A stretch of DNA of 58,941 nucleotides from contig MSHC01000041.1 in assembly GCA_001940995.1 (NCBI GenBank), positions 1 to 58,941 on the forward strand. Reading direction: 5' to 3'. The position numbers were made by a program, and so were the translations under genes. Shown one piece after another: positions 15,587-24,799 of this stretch; position 1 is the stretch's first letter, and every line of letters begins with the position of its first letter. Under the pieces are notes generated by a model that worked only from the letters and a program-made list of their open reading frames with translations, had not been told where the DNA came from and did no database searches. The stretch comes from Ruminococcus sp. Phil15. Its GTDB lineage: Bacteria; Bacillota; Clostridia; Oscillospirales; Ruminococcaceae.

Positions 15587-17110
15587 ATGAAAAGACCTGA
15601 CTGGCTGTATAATGCAATTTTTTACGAGGTTTATCCTCAGTCGTTCTTAGACACGGACGCTGACGGAATAGGAAACATAAACGGAATTACGGAAAAGCTA
15701 TCCTACATAAAGGAACTTGGCTGTAACGCTGTATGGCTGAACCCCTGCTTCAAGTCACCTTTCGGAGATGCGGGATACGATGTTGAGGATTATCTGACAG
15801 TAGCTCCGAGATACGGAACAAACGATGATTTAATACGTCTTTTCGATGAGGCGCACAAAAAGGGTATGAGGGTAATACTCGATTTGGTTCCTGGTCACAC
15901 GGCTGTTACGCACGAATGGTTCAAGGCGTCTGCTAAGGCGGAGAGAAACGAATACACAGACAGGTACATCTGGACCGACAGTATCTGGGAAGAACCCCAG
16001 GGACTTGGCTGCATAAGGGGAATCTCGGACAGGGACGGCTCTTGTGCGGTAAACTTCTTCTCTCATCAGCCTGCGCTCAATTACGGATATTACAAGCCCG
16101 ACAGACCTTGGCAGCAGCCTATGGACGCAGAAGGACCTATTGCTACGAGAGAGGCAATGAAGGACGTTATGCGCTTCTGGCTGTCGAGGGGCTGCGACGG
16201 CTTCAGAGTCGATATGGCAGGCTCGCTTGTAAAGCTTGACGATGACTATAAGGGTACTATCTCTTTATGGCAGAACATAAGGGCATTTCTTGACGAGGAA
16301 TTTCCGCAGGCTGCTATAATCTCCGAATGGGGCGAGCCTGACAAGTCGCTGCTCGGCGGATTTCACATGGACTTCTTACTGCACTTCGGCCCGTCGCACT
16401 ACAACGACCTTTTCAGATGCGAAGAACCGTGGTTTTCCTCCCGTGGCAATGGTAACATAGCAGAGTTTATAAAGGCATACAAAAACAGCTACGGAAAATC
16501 CAACGGCGGACTTATTTGTATTCCGTCGGGAAATCACGATATGGACAGACTTGCTAGAAACCTAAATCCGGAGGAGCAAAAGCTTGCGTTTGCTTTTTTA
16601 CTCTCTATGCCGGGTGCGCCGTTTATTTACTACGGCGACGAGATAGGAATGAGATTTGTTGAAAATCTGACCTCTGTCGAGGGCGGCTATGGCAGGACAG
16701 GCTCACGCTCGCCTATGCAATGGAACAACGGCAAGAACGCAGGCTTCTCGGACGCTCCGTCTGACAGGCTGTACATTCCTATTGACCCTGATTGCAACAG
16801 ACCTACCGTCAAAGCACAGATTGCTGACAAAAAATCGCTTTACAGCGAGGTAAAAAAGCTTATTTCCATAAGGCAGGAAACTCCTGCGCTTCAAAACGAA
16901 GGTAAGATCGAATTTCTAACCGAGGGCGGATATCCTCTGGCTTATATAAGGAGTATGGACGGAGAGAGGATACTTGTTGTTATAAATCCGTCCGATAAGG
17001 AACAGGAATTTGCTTTCATCGATGAGATAAAGGGCGAGATTTACTCGATCGGCGGAGGATATGACGGAAAAAACATAAAGCCATGCTCTGCCGGATTTTA
17101 CAAAATCTAG
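15587..17110 (+). CDS. GH13 alpha-glucosidase/alpha-amylase family enzyme
   Basis: Cytoplasmic enzyme of 507 residues acting on alpha-glucosidic bonds. The GH13 conserved regions are clear: region I DLVPGHT (the family norm is D-x-x-x-N-H, here Gly precedes His); region II GFRVDMAG with nucleophile Asp209; region III IISEWGE with acid/base Glu247; region IV SGNHDMDR with Asp318. No signal peptide. The small C-terminal beta domain is present. Alpha-glucosidase, oligo-1,6-glucosidase or trehalose-type hydrolase are possible; the sequence alone does not decide. The ATG follows GGAGGAAT. It lies convergent to the alpha-glucan PTS operon and probably shares its metabolism. Confidence 0.88.
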   Translation: MKRPDWLYNAIFYEVYPQSFLDTDADGIGNINGITEKLSYIKELGCNAVWLNPCFKSPFGDAGYDVEDYLTVAPRYGTNDDLIRLFDEAHKKGMRVILDLVPGHTAVTHEWFKASAKAERNEYTDRYIWTDSIWEEPQGLGCIRGISDRDGSCAVNFFSHQPALNYGYYKPDRPWQQPMDAEGPIATREAMKDVMRFWLSRGCDGFRVDMAGSLVKLDDDYKGTISLWQNIRAFLDEEFPQAAIISEWGEPDKSLLGGFHMDFLLHFGPSHYNDLFRCEEPWFSSRGNGNIAEFIKAYKNSYGKSNGGLICIPSGNHDMDRLARNLNPEEQKLAFAFLLSMPGAPFIYYGDEIGMRFVENLTSVEGGYGRTGSRSPMQWNNGKNAGFSDAPSDRLYIPIDPDCNRPTVKAQIADKKSLYSEVKKLISIRQETPALQNEGKIEFLTEGGYPLAYIRSMDGERILVVINPSDKEQEFAFIDEIKGEIYSIGGGYDGKNIKPCSAGFYKI

Positions 17111-17181
17111 GCGTTGGAATGCTCCGGGCTGCAAAAAACGGAAAAGTAAATGGCGGCTGACGTGTCCGACTTCGTGAACAA

Positions 17182-17234
17182 TAAAAAACAAGACCGCACG
17201 GGTGCAGAAAAAACTGCATTCGGCGGTCTTTTTA
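17182..17234. terminator. bidirectional terminator between GH13 and HPr genes
   Basis: AGACCGC (17191-17197) and GCGGTCT (17223-17229) with an inner TGCAG/CTGCA stem. T-runs occur on both sides (TTTTT on plus, GTTTTTTA on minus). Confidence 0.85.
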
Positions 17235-17492
17235 TTACAGATTTTCTTCGATAAAGCTTTTCAGACTGTCTATTGCTTTTCGCTCGTCGCTTCCGACTGC
17301 GGAAACTGTAACTCTGTCCCCTTTTCTTACGCCCATACCCATTAATGCCATAAGCTTTTTGAGGGAAACAGTTTTGCTTTCTTTTGTGATAGTAAGCTCG
17401 CTGTCGAAGTCTTTTGCTATTTTCGCAAGCTGACCTGCGGGTCTTGCGTGGATACCGTGTTCGTCCTGTATTTCATATTCAAAGGACTGCAT
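17235..17492 (-). CDS. ptsH: HPr phosphocarrier protein, Lys in place of regulatory Ser46
   Basis: PTS phosphocarrier of 85 residues that passes phosphate from enzyme I to EIIA. The active site GIHARPAG places His15 correctly. At position 46, where Gram-positive HPr normally has the Ser phosphorylated by HPr kinase (KSIMGVMS in Bacillus), this protein has KKLMALMG, that is Lys46. It therefore should not be a substrate for HPr kinase/phosphorylase or form the CcpA co-repressor. It is the last gene of the alpha-glucan operon, 26 bases after malQ, preceded by GGAGATGA. Whether the genome has a second, Ser46-type HPr is unknown. Confidence 0.93.
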   Translation of the reverse strand: MQSFEYEIQDEHGIHARPAGQLAKIAKDFDSELTITKESKTVSLKKLMALMGMGVRKGDRVTVSAVGSDERKAIDSLKSFIEENL

Positions 17493-17518
17493 TATTTAAA
17501 GTCATCTCCATTCCTGTA

Positions 17519-19000
17519 TTATCTTCCGCACAGCTTTGTAAGAGTTTTAATTCTCTTGCAAAGACCGTCGGAGAAATCATTCTCCCCCATTCTCCATCTC
17601 CAGTTGTTGCCCAGGGTTGAGGGGATATTTATTCTTGCGTCATCTGAAAGACACAGCCAGTCCTGCATAGGGATTATACAGGTATCGGCTATGCTTCGCA
17701 TTGCAATGGCAACCAGCGTAAGCGGCAGCTTTTCGTCCGGAGTAAAGCCGTCGCAGAGATATTCTCTTACCGCTCGCCGTTCTTTTTTCGTAATATCATC
17801 ATACCAAGACAGCAGGGTGTGATTATCGTGAGTACCTGTGTAGCAGACGCAGTTTTTATGATATTTATGCGGAATATGCTCGCTTGAGCTATCATCCCTG
17901 CTGTCAAATGCAAACTGGAGTATTTTCATATTGGGAAAGCCGCAGTCGGCCACAAGCTTTCTTACAGAATCAGTAACGAAGCCTAAATCCTCTGCGATAA
18001 TTCTTTTCTCGCCCAAGATGCTCTCTACCGTTCTGAAAAGCGCAATTCCGGGAGCTTTACGCCATCTTCCCTGCCTTGCGTTTTTGCTGTCTGCCGGTAT
18101 ACTGTAATACTCGTCAAAGCCACGGAAATGGTCGATGCGGACTATATCGTAAAGCTTAAAGCAATGCTCCAACCTTTTAATCCACCAGCGAAAGCCGCTT
18201 CTCTTATGCTCCTGCCAGTCATATAGTGGGTTGCCCCACAGCTGTCCGTCCTTTGAAAATGAGTCTGGCGGACAGCCTGCGACGTTTACAGGTCTTAGGT
18301 CATCGTCCAGTTCAAAATGACTTGGGTGCGACCAGACATCTGCGCTGTCGGGCGCTACATAAATAGGGATATCTCCGATTATTTCTATGCCGTTTTTATG
18401 GGCGTAGCCGCACAGGCTTTTCCATTGGCTGAAAAACTCGTACTGGATAAATTTATAGAAATCGACGCTTTCGGACAGCTGTTCTTTTGCGGACTTAACA
18501 GCTTCGGGATATCTTAGCCGTATTTCTCTTTCCCACATACTTACGGGTATTCCGCCGAAGGCATCTTTGAGCGACATAAAGAGTGCGTAATCATTCAACC
18601 AGTAGAGGTTTTCATCACAGAAATCCTCGTAGTCGGTGTTCTTCTCGAACCTAGAAAAAGCGGTTCTCAGAAGCTTGTACCTTGTGCTATGAAGTGCGGA
18701 ATAATCGATTTTGCTGTTACTTGGGGAAACCGCATAATCGGTAAGCTCGGATTTTTTAAGGCAGCCTCTTTCGCAGAGCGTTTCGGGCGATACGAAATAC
18801 GGATTACCTGCAAACGAGGAGAAGGACTGATAGGGAGAATCCCCAAAGCCAGTTTGCCCCAAGGGTAAAATCTGCCAGTAGCTTTGTGCGGAGGCTTTAA
18901 GCTTATCGACAAAGGAATAAGCCGACTTGCCGAAATCGCCTATCCCGTATTCTGAAGGCAGGGAAAACACGGGAAGTAAAATTCCGCTTGCTCTTTTCAT
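17519..19000 (-). CDS. malQ: 4-alpha-glucanotransferase (amylomaltase)
   Basis: GH77 disproportionating enzyme of about 493 residues that transfers glucan segments between maltodextrins, releasing glucose and building chains for phosphorolysis. Typical segments are visible: SGILLPVFSLPSEYGIGDFG at the start, the DIPIYVAPDSADVW block, the nucleophile region VRIDHFRGF, and IIAEDLGFV with the acid/base Glu. The true start is the ATG at 19000 after GGGGGAGAA; it overlaps the stop of the phosphatase gene by four bases (ATGA), indicating coupling. Fourth of five genes in the operon. Confidence 0.93.
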   Translation of the reverse strand: MKRASGILLPVFSLPSEYGIGDFGKSAYSFVDKLKASAQSYWQILPLGQTGFGDSPYQSFSSFAGNPYFVSPETLCERGCLKKSELTDYAVSPSNSKIDYSALHSTRYKLLRTAFSRFEKNTDYEDFCDENLYWLNDYALFMSLKDAFGGIPVSMWEREIRLRYPEAVKSAKEQLSESVDFYKFIQYEFFSQWKSLCGYAHKNGIEIIGDIPIYVAPDSADVWSHPSHFELDDDLRPVNVAGCPPDSFSKDGQLWGNPLYDWQEHKRSGFRWWIKRLEHCFKLYDIVRIDHFRGFDEYYSIPADSKNARQGRWRKAPGIALFRTVESILGEKRIIAEDLGFVTDSVRKLVADCGFPNMKILQFAFDSRDDSSSEHIPHKYHKNCVCYTGTHDNHTLLSWYDDITKKERRAVREYLCDGFTPDEKLPLTLVAIAMRSIADTCIIPMQDWLCLSDDARINIPSTLGNNWRWRMGENDFSDGLCKRIKTLTKLCGR

Positions 19001-19842
19001 TGCTTTCTCCCCCCTATATCGGAAATTTCTGCAAGGACTCCAAAATGGTCGGAAACCGTTTCTCTGTCCGTTCCGTTGAATACCGTTCGAGATGAAATGA
19101 CGGAGATGCTTTCGCAATTGCTTGTCCATATTCCGTCAATACGCATATCGGTTATACCGTTGTTTTTCCAGCCGTCGATACTGCCTTTTGCCGTTTTGCC
19201 GCTGTCCTTACTTTCTGCGATGACAAAGGTATCATAAAAGCCTGAGCCTGAGATAAGGTCATAGCCCTCGTTTCGTATTTCTGCTGGGCTGTTGAAATCG
19301 CCCATAAGCCAGACACGCTGACGTTTCGGGAGAAATTCAAGCGTCTTGTTCCACTGCTTTTCAAACGGCTCTGAGTCATCTCCCCACCAGCCAAAATGGA
19401 CGCTGAAAAAGGCATCGTCACATTCTGCCGTCTTAATGCCGAGTATCACACGTCTGCGCCAATTGTCATGGCTTTCGGTTTGCGACACGTTTATTCTATA
19501 CACTCTTTTGATAGGCGAGAGGGATAAAACGGCTATTCCCTCCTCAAGCCTGCCATAGCCGAGCTTTATCGGATACCACGTTCTGTAATACCGCTTGCCG
19601 TGTGCTTTAAGCTGTTCGCAGAGGCAATGGACGGCGTTGTCCTCTCTTACTGCAATATTTTTTTCACAGGGGAAATACTCCTGCACAACAGCCTGCAATA
19701 TTTTAGAGTTCACGCTCTGGCTGACCTCCTGCAAGGCTATAACATCGGGGCAGGTTTCGGCTATTCCTTTTGCGAGGACGGAGAGCTTATGCTCATAGTT
19801 TTCTTCGATATGGCTATGACAGTTAAGCGTCAATAGTTTCAT
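18997..19842 (-). CDS. endonuclease/exonuclease/phosphatase-fold protein, candidate maltose 6'-phosphate phosphatase (MapP-like)
   Basis: EEP-fold metal-dependent phosphatase of 281 residues. The family residues are visible: Asn in LTLNCHS (residue 8), Glu in IALQEVS, His in SVHFGWW, Asp/Asn in MGDFNSPAE, and the terminal SDHFGV. No signal peptide. EEP proteins cleave nucleic acid, lipid or small phosphate esters. Here it sits between a sugar PTS and malQ. In Enterococcus faecalis a maltose 6'-phosphate phosphatase, MapP, links a maltose PTS to maltose-splitting enzymes. I infer the same job from context; sequence similarity to MapP was not tested. It overlaps malQ by four bases and starts 16 bases after the PTS gene. 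Confidence 0.75.
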   Translation of the reverse strand: MKLLTLNCHSHIEENYEHKLSVLAKGIAETCPDVIALQEVSQSVNSKILQAVVQEYFPCEKNIAVREDNAVHCLCEQLKAHGKRYYRTWYPIKLGYGRLEEGIAVLSLSPIKRVYRINVSQTESHDNWRRRVILGIKTAECDDAFFSVHFGWWGDDSEPFEKQWNKTLEFLPKRQRVWLMGDFNSPAEIRNEGYDLISGSGFYDTFVIAESKDSGKTAKGSIDGWKNNGITDMRIDGIWTSNCESISVISSRTVFNGTDRETVSDHFGVLAEISDIGGRKQ

Positions 19843-19858
19843 TATAACTTTTGCTTCC

Positions 19859-22003
19859 TTACAAAATATCGTTGATATCGGATTTTATAATATCGGCCTT
19901 AGGTCCGTAGACCGCCTGAACTCCCTTGCCGTTTTTGAGAAGTCCCAGAGCGCCGCAGCTTTTCCAGTCGTCAAGCTCTGCAACAAGCGACGGGTCTTTT
20001 ACCGTTACACGGAGTCTTGTCATACAGGCATCGACAAGCTCGATATTTTCTCTGCCACCGAGAAGCGAGATAATGCGCTCAGTCTGCTCTGAACCTTGAA
20101 GTTTCTGCATCGCTTCCGAGTCGGGAGCGGTTTCCTCTCCCGAGGTATAGTTGCCCAGCCTGCCGGGTGTCGCATACTTGAATCTTCCTATCAGATAATA
20201 TGCCACAAAATAGCCTATTACGAAGAATGCTACACAGCTTATCACAAAGTTTACAATATCCCCCGTAAGTCCTGCGCTTACGGACATCGGTATTCGGGTT
20301 ATAAATTCAAGATTGCCGAACGAATGGAGCCTTAGATTTATTACGCCCGATAATGCGAAGGCTAAGCCCTGCAAAACAGAATACACGATATAAAGAGGAA
20401 TAGCGCAGAACATAAACATAAATTCGATAGGCTCTGTTACGCCTGTTAGGAAAACTGCAAGCACTGTTGACAGGAACATTGAGCGGTAGCTTCTTCTTTT
20501 ATCCTTATCTACCCTGCGGTACATTGCGAGTGCGATACCGAGCAGAAGTCCTGTTGCGCCTATCATCTGTCCGACCTTGAAGCGTGCCGGTGTAACAGAT
20601 GTCAGAAGCGTTTCGTATGCGGAGATATCGCCTGATTTCTTAAACGAGATAAGGTCGTTTACCCACGCAAGCCACAACGGGTCTTGACCGAAAACCTGAC
20701 TGCCCTTGCTTGCACCTGTAAGGATTGTGTAGCTGCCGCCGAAAGAGGTGTAATTCATAGGGATCGTAAGCATATGGTGCAGTCCGAACGGGAGGAGGAG
20801 TCTTTCAAGCGTACCGTAGATAAACGGGGCAAGAAGCGGCGAGCTGTCTGACGAGGTTGCTATCCAGACGCCGAAAGAATTTATGCCCGACTGGATAACA
20901 GGCCACACGACTGCCAAAACGAGCGACACGATTATTGACCACAGGATTACTACCAGCGGCACAAATCTTTTGCCGTTGAAGAACGAGAGTGCGTCGGGCA
21001 ATTTGCGGTAGTTATAATACTTGTTATAGATAATTGCGCCGACAAAGCCTGCTATTATGCCGACAAACACACCCATATTGAGCGCAGGGGAACCAAGCAC
21101 AGAAGTGAAGTAATTTGACACAAGCATTTCATTGCCGAACAAGGATTTTACCGTAGCGGTATCGTCAAGGAGCATTTCGCTTGACACGCCGAAAACTGCG
21201 CCCGTTATGCTGTTTATCAATATAAATGCTATAAGTGCGGCAAATGCGCCGCCAGCTCTGTCCTTCGCCCATGTACCGCCTATTGCTACGGCAAATAGGA
21301 TATGAAGGTTTGTTATGATTGCCCAGCCTATATTTTCTGCGACCGAGCCTATTGCTGCAACTAATGAAATATCTCCGCCGAGCATTGCTATGAGCTTTCC
21401 TAAGGATATCATAAGTCCTGCCGCCGGCATTACTGCAATTACCACCATAAGAACCTTGCCCAACTTCTGGAGGTAGTCAAACGCAGCAGAGCGTGATTGC
21501 TTCTCCGGTTTCTGCTCGGTTTTGCTCTGGGTAAATGTTATGAGGTCATCGCCTGCGGAGATGTTTCCCGACATAAATGCGATATTCATATTCTTAGGGT
21601 GTTCGGTTACTACCATAGGGGTAACTGTTTTAATTCCCCTTGATTTTAAGAGGAGAAAATTTACCTGTGCGATAGGGTCGCCTTTTTTGACTCTGTCGCC
21701 CTCTTTAACGAGCGGCTCAAAGCCCTCTCCGTCAAGTGAAACGCTTTCAAGTCCTATATGGATAAGCACTTCGACGCCGCTCTCGTGTTCGATTGAGTAG
21801 GCGTGCTTGGTTGAAGCAACTGACGTTATCTTACCGTCAAACGGAGCAAGTATCCTGCCGTCATCGCCGTTTGGAATTATTGCGCAGCCGTCGCCCAGCA
21901 CCTTTTTTGAAAACACTTCATCGGGCACTTTGGTAATCGGCACTACCTCGCCGCTTACGCAGGCGACAGCCGAAAAAGTACCCTGAGTTTTATTTTTTGA
22001 CAT
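19859..22003 (-). CDS. PTS sugar permease EIIABC, glucose/maltose family
   Basis: Fused permease of 714 residues in the unusual order EIIA-EIIC-EIIB. EIIA (about 10-145) has His67 and active-site His82 in LIHIGLESVSLDGEG. EIIC (about 165-600) has about ten helices and the conserved GVTEPIEFMF. EIIB (about 635-714) has phospho-Cys660 in VDACMTRLRV. It takes up and phosphorylates a glucose-type sugar. Association with malQ, a glucan phosphorylase and a MapP-like phosphatase points to maltose or maltodextrin rather than free glucose, an inference. The ATG follows AAAGGA. Second gene of the operon. Confidence 0.9.
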   Translation of the reverse strand: MSKNKTQGTFSAVACVSGEVVPITKVPDEVFSKKVLGDGCAIIPNGDDGRILAPFDGKITSVASTKHAYSIEHESGVEVLIHIGLESVSLDGEGFEPLVKEGDRVKKGDPIAQVNFLLLKSRGIKTVTPMVVTEHPKNMNIAFMSGNISAGDDLITFTQSKTEQKPEKQSRSAAFDYLQKLGKVLMVVIAVMPAAGLMISLGKLIAMLGGDISLVAAIGSVAENIGWAIITNLHILFAVAIGGTWAKDRAGGAFAALIAFILINSITGAVFGVSSEMLLDDTATVKSLFGNEMLVSNYFTSVLGSPALNMGVFVGIIAGFVGAIIYNKYYNYRKLPDALSFFNGKRFVPLVVILWSIIVSLVLAVVWPVIQSGINSFGVWIATSSDSSPLLAPFIYGTLERLLLPFGLHHMLTIPMNYTSFGGSYTILTGASKGSQVFGQDPLWLAWVNDLISFKKSGDISAYETLLTSVTPARFKVGQMIGATGLLLGIALAMYRRVDKDKRRSYRSMFLSTVLAVFLTGVTEPIEFMFMFCAIPLYIVYSVLQGLAFALSGVINLRLHSFGNLEFITRIPMSVSAGLTGDIVNFVISCVAFFVIGYFVAYYLIGRFKYATPGRLGNYTSGEETAPDSEAMQKLQGSEQTERIISLLGGRENIELVDACMTRLRVTVKDPSLVAELDDWKSCGALGLLKNGKGVQAVYGPKADIIKSDINDIL

Positions 22004-22029
22004 ATATAAGGTCCTTTCTTTTATTGGAT

Positions 22030-24276
22030 TTACAGCTTCCAGATATCTCTGTTATACTCTGTTATTGTTCTGTCAGACGAAAAATAACCTGCGTTTGCGA
22101 TATTGCTAAGCATCTTTTTCGCCCACGACGCTCTGTCTGAATAGTCGCAATAAGCTTTCTCTCTGACTTTTACATAGCTTTCAAAATCGGGGAAGGTCAT
22201 AAACCAGTCCTTATTCAGAAGCTCGGAATACAAACGTTTCAGTCTTTCGGGACTGCCGATTTTCTGCATTGTATCACTTACTATAAAGTCCACTGAACGC
22301 TTTATGCTTTCTGATTTTTCGTAGTACTCTATTGGCGAATAGCTGCCGCTCTTATAGCGGTTAACGACCGTTTCACTGTCATCGCCGAAGATATAGATAT
22401 TATCTTTGCCGACAAGTTCTGCTATTTCAACGTTTGCGCCGTCCATAGTTCCCAGCGTTACTGCGCCGTTCAGCATAAGCTTCATATTTCCCGTGCCGCT
22501 AGCTTCCTTAGATGCGAGAGAAATCTGCTGTGATATATCGCAGGCAGGGATAAGCTTTTGCGCCAAAGATACGTTGTAGTTTGGAACCATTACCACACGC
22601 AGGTATCTGTTTACCGAATTATCATTATTTACAAGCTCCGACAGGCACAGGATAAGGTGAATTATATCCTGAGCAATAGTGTAGGCAGGGGCGGCTTTGC
22701 CTCCGAAAATTACGCAGACGGGGTTTTCGGGGATTTGTCCGCTTTTTATTTCGAGATACTTATGAATTACATAAAGAGCGTTGAGCTGTTGACGCTTATA
22801 CTCGTGCATACGCTTAATCTGTATATCGAATATAAAGCTTTCGGAAACGGAAACATTCTGCGTTTTCCTGAGATACTCGCACAGACTTCTTTTACAGTTT
22901 TGCTTTACATTGATAAGCGATGCGAGAACCCCCCTGTCAGATGAAAACCTCAAAAGTTCACGGAGCTTCAATTCGTCCTTTGTAAAGTCTTCGCCGATAA
23001 GCTTTTTTATAAGAGCGGTAAGCTGTGGATTTGAAGCATATAACCAGCGGCGGAAGGTTATGCCGTTTGTCTTGTTCTGGAATTTTTCCGGATAGACTGC
23101 ATAGAAATGCGAAAGCTCAGTATTTTTTAAAATCTCGGTATGAAGTTCGGCTACGCCGTTAACGCAGAAGCAACAGTGTATGCAGATATTCGCCATATGG
23201 ACGACGTCGTTATTGTCAATGATATAGAGCCTTTCGTCGCAGAAACGCCTGCGTATTCTGCTGTCGAGAATCTCGATAATAGGAACAAGCTGCGGCACAG
23301 CTTTTCTCAGCATTAATATGTGCCATTTTTCAAGCGCTTCGGCAAGGATAGTATGGTTTGTGTATGCGCAGGTCTTTTGGACAATCTCTACCGCTTCGTC
23401 AAAGGCGATGCCCTCCTCTGTGAGCAGCCTTACAAGCTCTAATATAATCATTGTAGGGTGGGTATCGTTTATCTGTATTACTGCATATTCATAAAGCTTA
23501 TGGAGGCTTGCTCCCTTTTGCTTACACTCATCTATGATAAGCCTTGCGGCGCAGGACACCATAAAATACTGCTGACAGACACGAAGAAGTCTGCCGTTTT
23601 CATCACTGTCATCGGGATAGAGAAAAAGAGTCAAATTCTCGGAGATATCCGTTTTGTCAAAGTCTATTCCGCCTGTGACAATATTCTCGTTGACAGTTTC
23701 AAGGTCGAACAGATGAAGCTTATTAACGCCGCCGCCATAGCCGTAGATGTCTATATCGTACATTCGTGCCGTTAGGGTTTCACCCATAACATCTATCTTA
23801 TACTGTCTGTCGGTTTTTGTTACTATACTGTTTTGAGACAGCCATTTATCGGGGATTGTCTTTTGCAGCTTTTCATCAAATATTTGCTTAAACAGCCCGA
23901 AATGGTATAGAAGTCCTACGCCGTCGCCGTTGAGGTTTAGCGTTGCGATTGAGTCTAAGAAGCAGGCGGCGAGCCTGCCGAGTCCTCCGTTTCCGAGAGA
24001 AGGCTCATTTTCAAGCGCTTCCAATTCTTCTATGCTCCTGCCGTTTTCGTAAAGCTCCTGTTTTACTTCTTCGTACAATCCTGAGTTTATGAGGTTATTT
24101 GAAAGCAGTCTGCCGATAAGAAATTCTGCCGAGATATAGTAAAGCTTCTTTTTGCCGTTTGGCGTCGTATGACAGGTATTGCGGATAAGCTTTTGAAGCG
24201 CCGCATAAAGCTCTTGTGCGGTTGCGGATTTTATATCTTTATTGAATTCACTCTTTACAATCTGAGAAAGCGTCAT
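22030..24276 (-). CDS. glgP: glycogen/maltodextrin phosphorylase
   Basis: GT35 enzyme of about 748 residues that releases glucose-1-phosphate from alpha-1,4-glucans with pyridoxal phosphate. The cofactor Lys lies in EASGTGNMKLMLNGAV, followed by GTMDGANVEI. The N terminus has KKLYYISAEFLIGRLL and GNGGLGRLAACFLDS. Compared with the usual 800 or more residues it is slightly short. I choose the third-codon ATG at 24276, eight bases after GAGGAG, over the ATG at 24282. First gene of the five-gene operon; spacing to the PTS gene is 26 bases. Confidence 0.92.
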   Translation of the reverse strand: MTLSQIVKSEFNKDIKSATAQELYAALQKLIRNTCHTTPNGKKKLYYISAEFLIGRLLSNNLINSGLYEEVKQELYENGRSIEELEALENEPSLGNGGLGRLAACFLDSIATLNLNGDGVGLLYHFGLFKQIFDEKLQKTIPDKWLSQNSIVTKTDRQYKIDVMGETLTARMYDIDIYGYGGGVNKLHLFDLETVNENIVTGGIDFDKTDISENLTLFLYPDDSDENGRLLRVCQQYFMVSCAARLIIDECKQKGASLHKLYEYAVIQINDTHPTMIILELVRLLTEEGIAFDEAVEIVQKTCAYTNHTILAEALEKWHILMLRKAVPQLVPIIEILDSRIRRRFCDERLYIIDNNDVVHMANICIHCCFCVNGVAELHTEILKNTELSHFYAVYPEKFQNKTNGITFRRWLYASNPQLTALIKKLIGEDFTKDELKLRELLRFSSDRGVLASLINVKQNCKRSLCEYLRKTQNVSVSESFIFDIQIKRMHEYKRQQLNALYVIHKYLEIKSGQIPENPVCVIFGGKAAPAYTIAQDIIHLILCLSELVNNDNSVNRYLRVVMVPNYNVSLAQKLIPACDISQQISLASKEASGTGNMKLMLNGAVTLGTMDGANVEIAELVGKDNIYIFGDDSETVVNRYKSGSYSPIEYYEKSESIKRSVDFIVSDTMQKIGSPERLKRLYSELLNKDWFMTFPDFESYVKVREKAYCDYSDRASWAKKMLSNIANAGYFSSDRTITEYNRDIWKL

Positions 24277-24343
24277 ATTCATATCTCCTCTGTTTTTTCT
24301 TTACAATTCATAGCTATTATGACCGCAAAAAGGCATATTAACC

Positions 24344-24385
24344 TTAAAAAACAAAATCGCCGCACAATTTATGCACGACGATTTT
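24344..24385 (-). terminator. terminator of spoIIID
   Basis: Minus strand: AAAATCGTCGTGCA and TGTGCGGCGATTTT form a 14-base stem followed by GTTTTTTA. It separates spoIIID from the glucan operon on the same strand, so glgP needs its own promoter in the 60 bases between; I see no clear consensus there. Confidence 0.85.
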
Positions 24386-24391
24386 ACCGTT

Positions 24392-24655
24392 CTATTTTTT
24401 AATAAGCTTTTGCTTTTCATATTTTTCCTTTGTTGCCATTCCGCCCCTGATATGTCTTTCGGCTTTATTTTCATCCATAAGCTTTTTGACCTTTTTATAA
24501 AGCTTTGGGTCAACCTTTTCAAGACGCTGCGACACGTCCTTATGTACTGTACTTTTACTTATTCCGAACTGCTTTGCACAGGCTCTTACGGTTGCCTTGT
24601 TTTTTACCATATATTCGCCCAGCAATACTGAGCGGTCCTTGTCTGACGGTACCAT
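24392..24655 (-). CDS. spoIIID: stage III sporulation regulator SpoIIID
   Basis: Small helix-turn-helix regulator of about 87 residues that tunes sigma-E mother-cell genes during sporulation. The DNA-binding region reads TVRACAKQFGISKSTVHKDV, nearly the textbook SpoIIID motif, and the C-terminal block RHIRGGMATKEKYEKQK is also diagnostic. The start is taken as the ATG at 24655, preceded by GGGAGTG; the frame is open further upstream but lacks a ribosome site. Its presence supports a spore-forming lineage. Confidence 0.93.
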   Translation of the reverse strand: MVPSDKDRSVLLGEYMVKNKATVRACAKQFGISKSTVHKDVSQRLEKVDPKLYKKVKKLMDENKAERHIRGGMATKEKYEKQKLIKK

Positions 24656-24799
24656 TCTATCACTCCCATCGTTTTTTCTAAATTTATATGCAAGACCGGC
24701 TTGTATCATTCAAAAAAACTTTTGCGCTGTCATTTTTCGCAGAATATCCTGAAGGACAACTTAATATAGTTAGAATAAAAACACTACGGAGGGAAAGAC

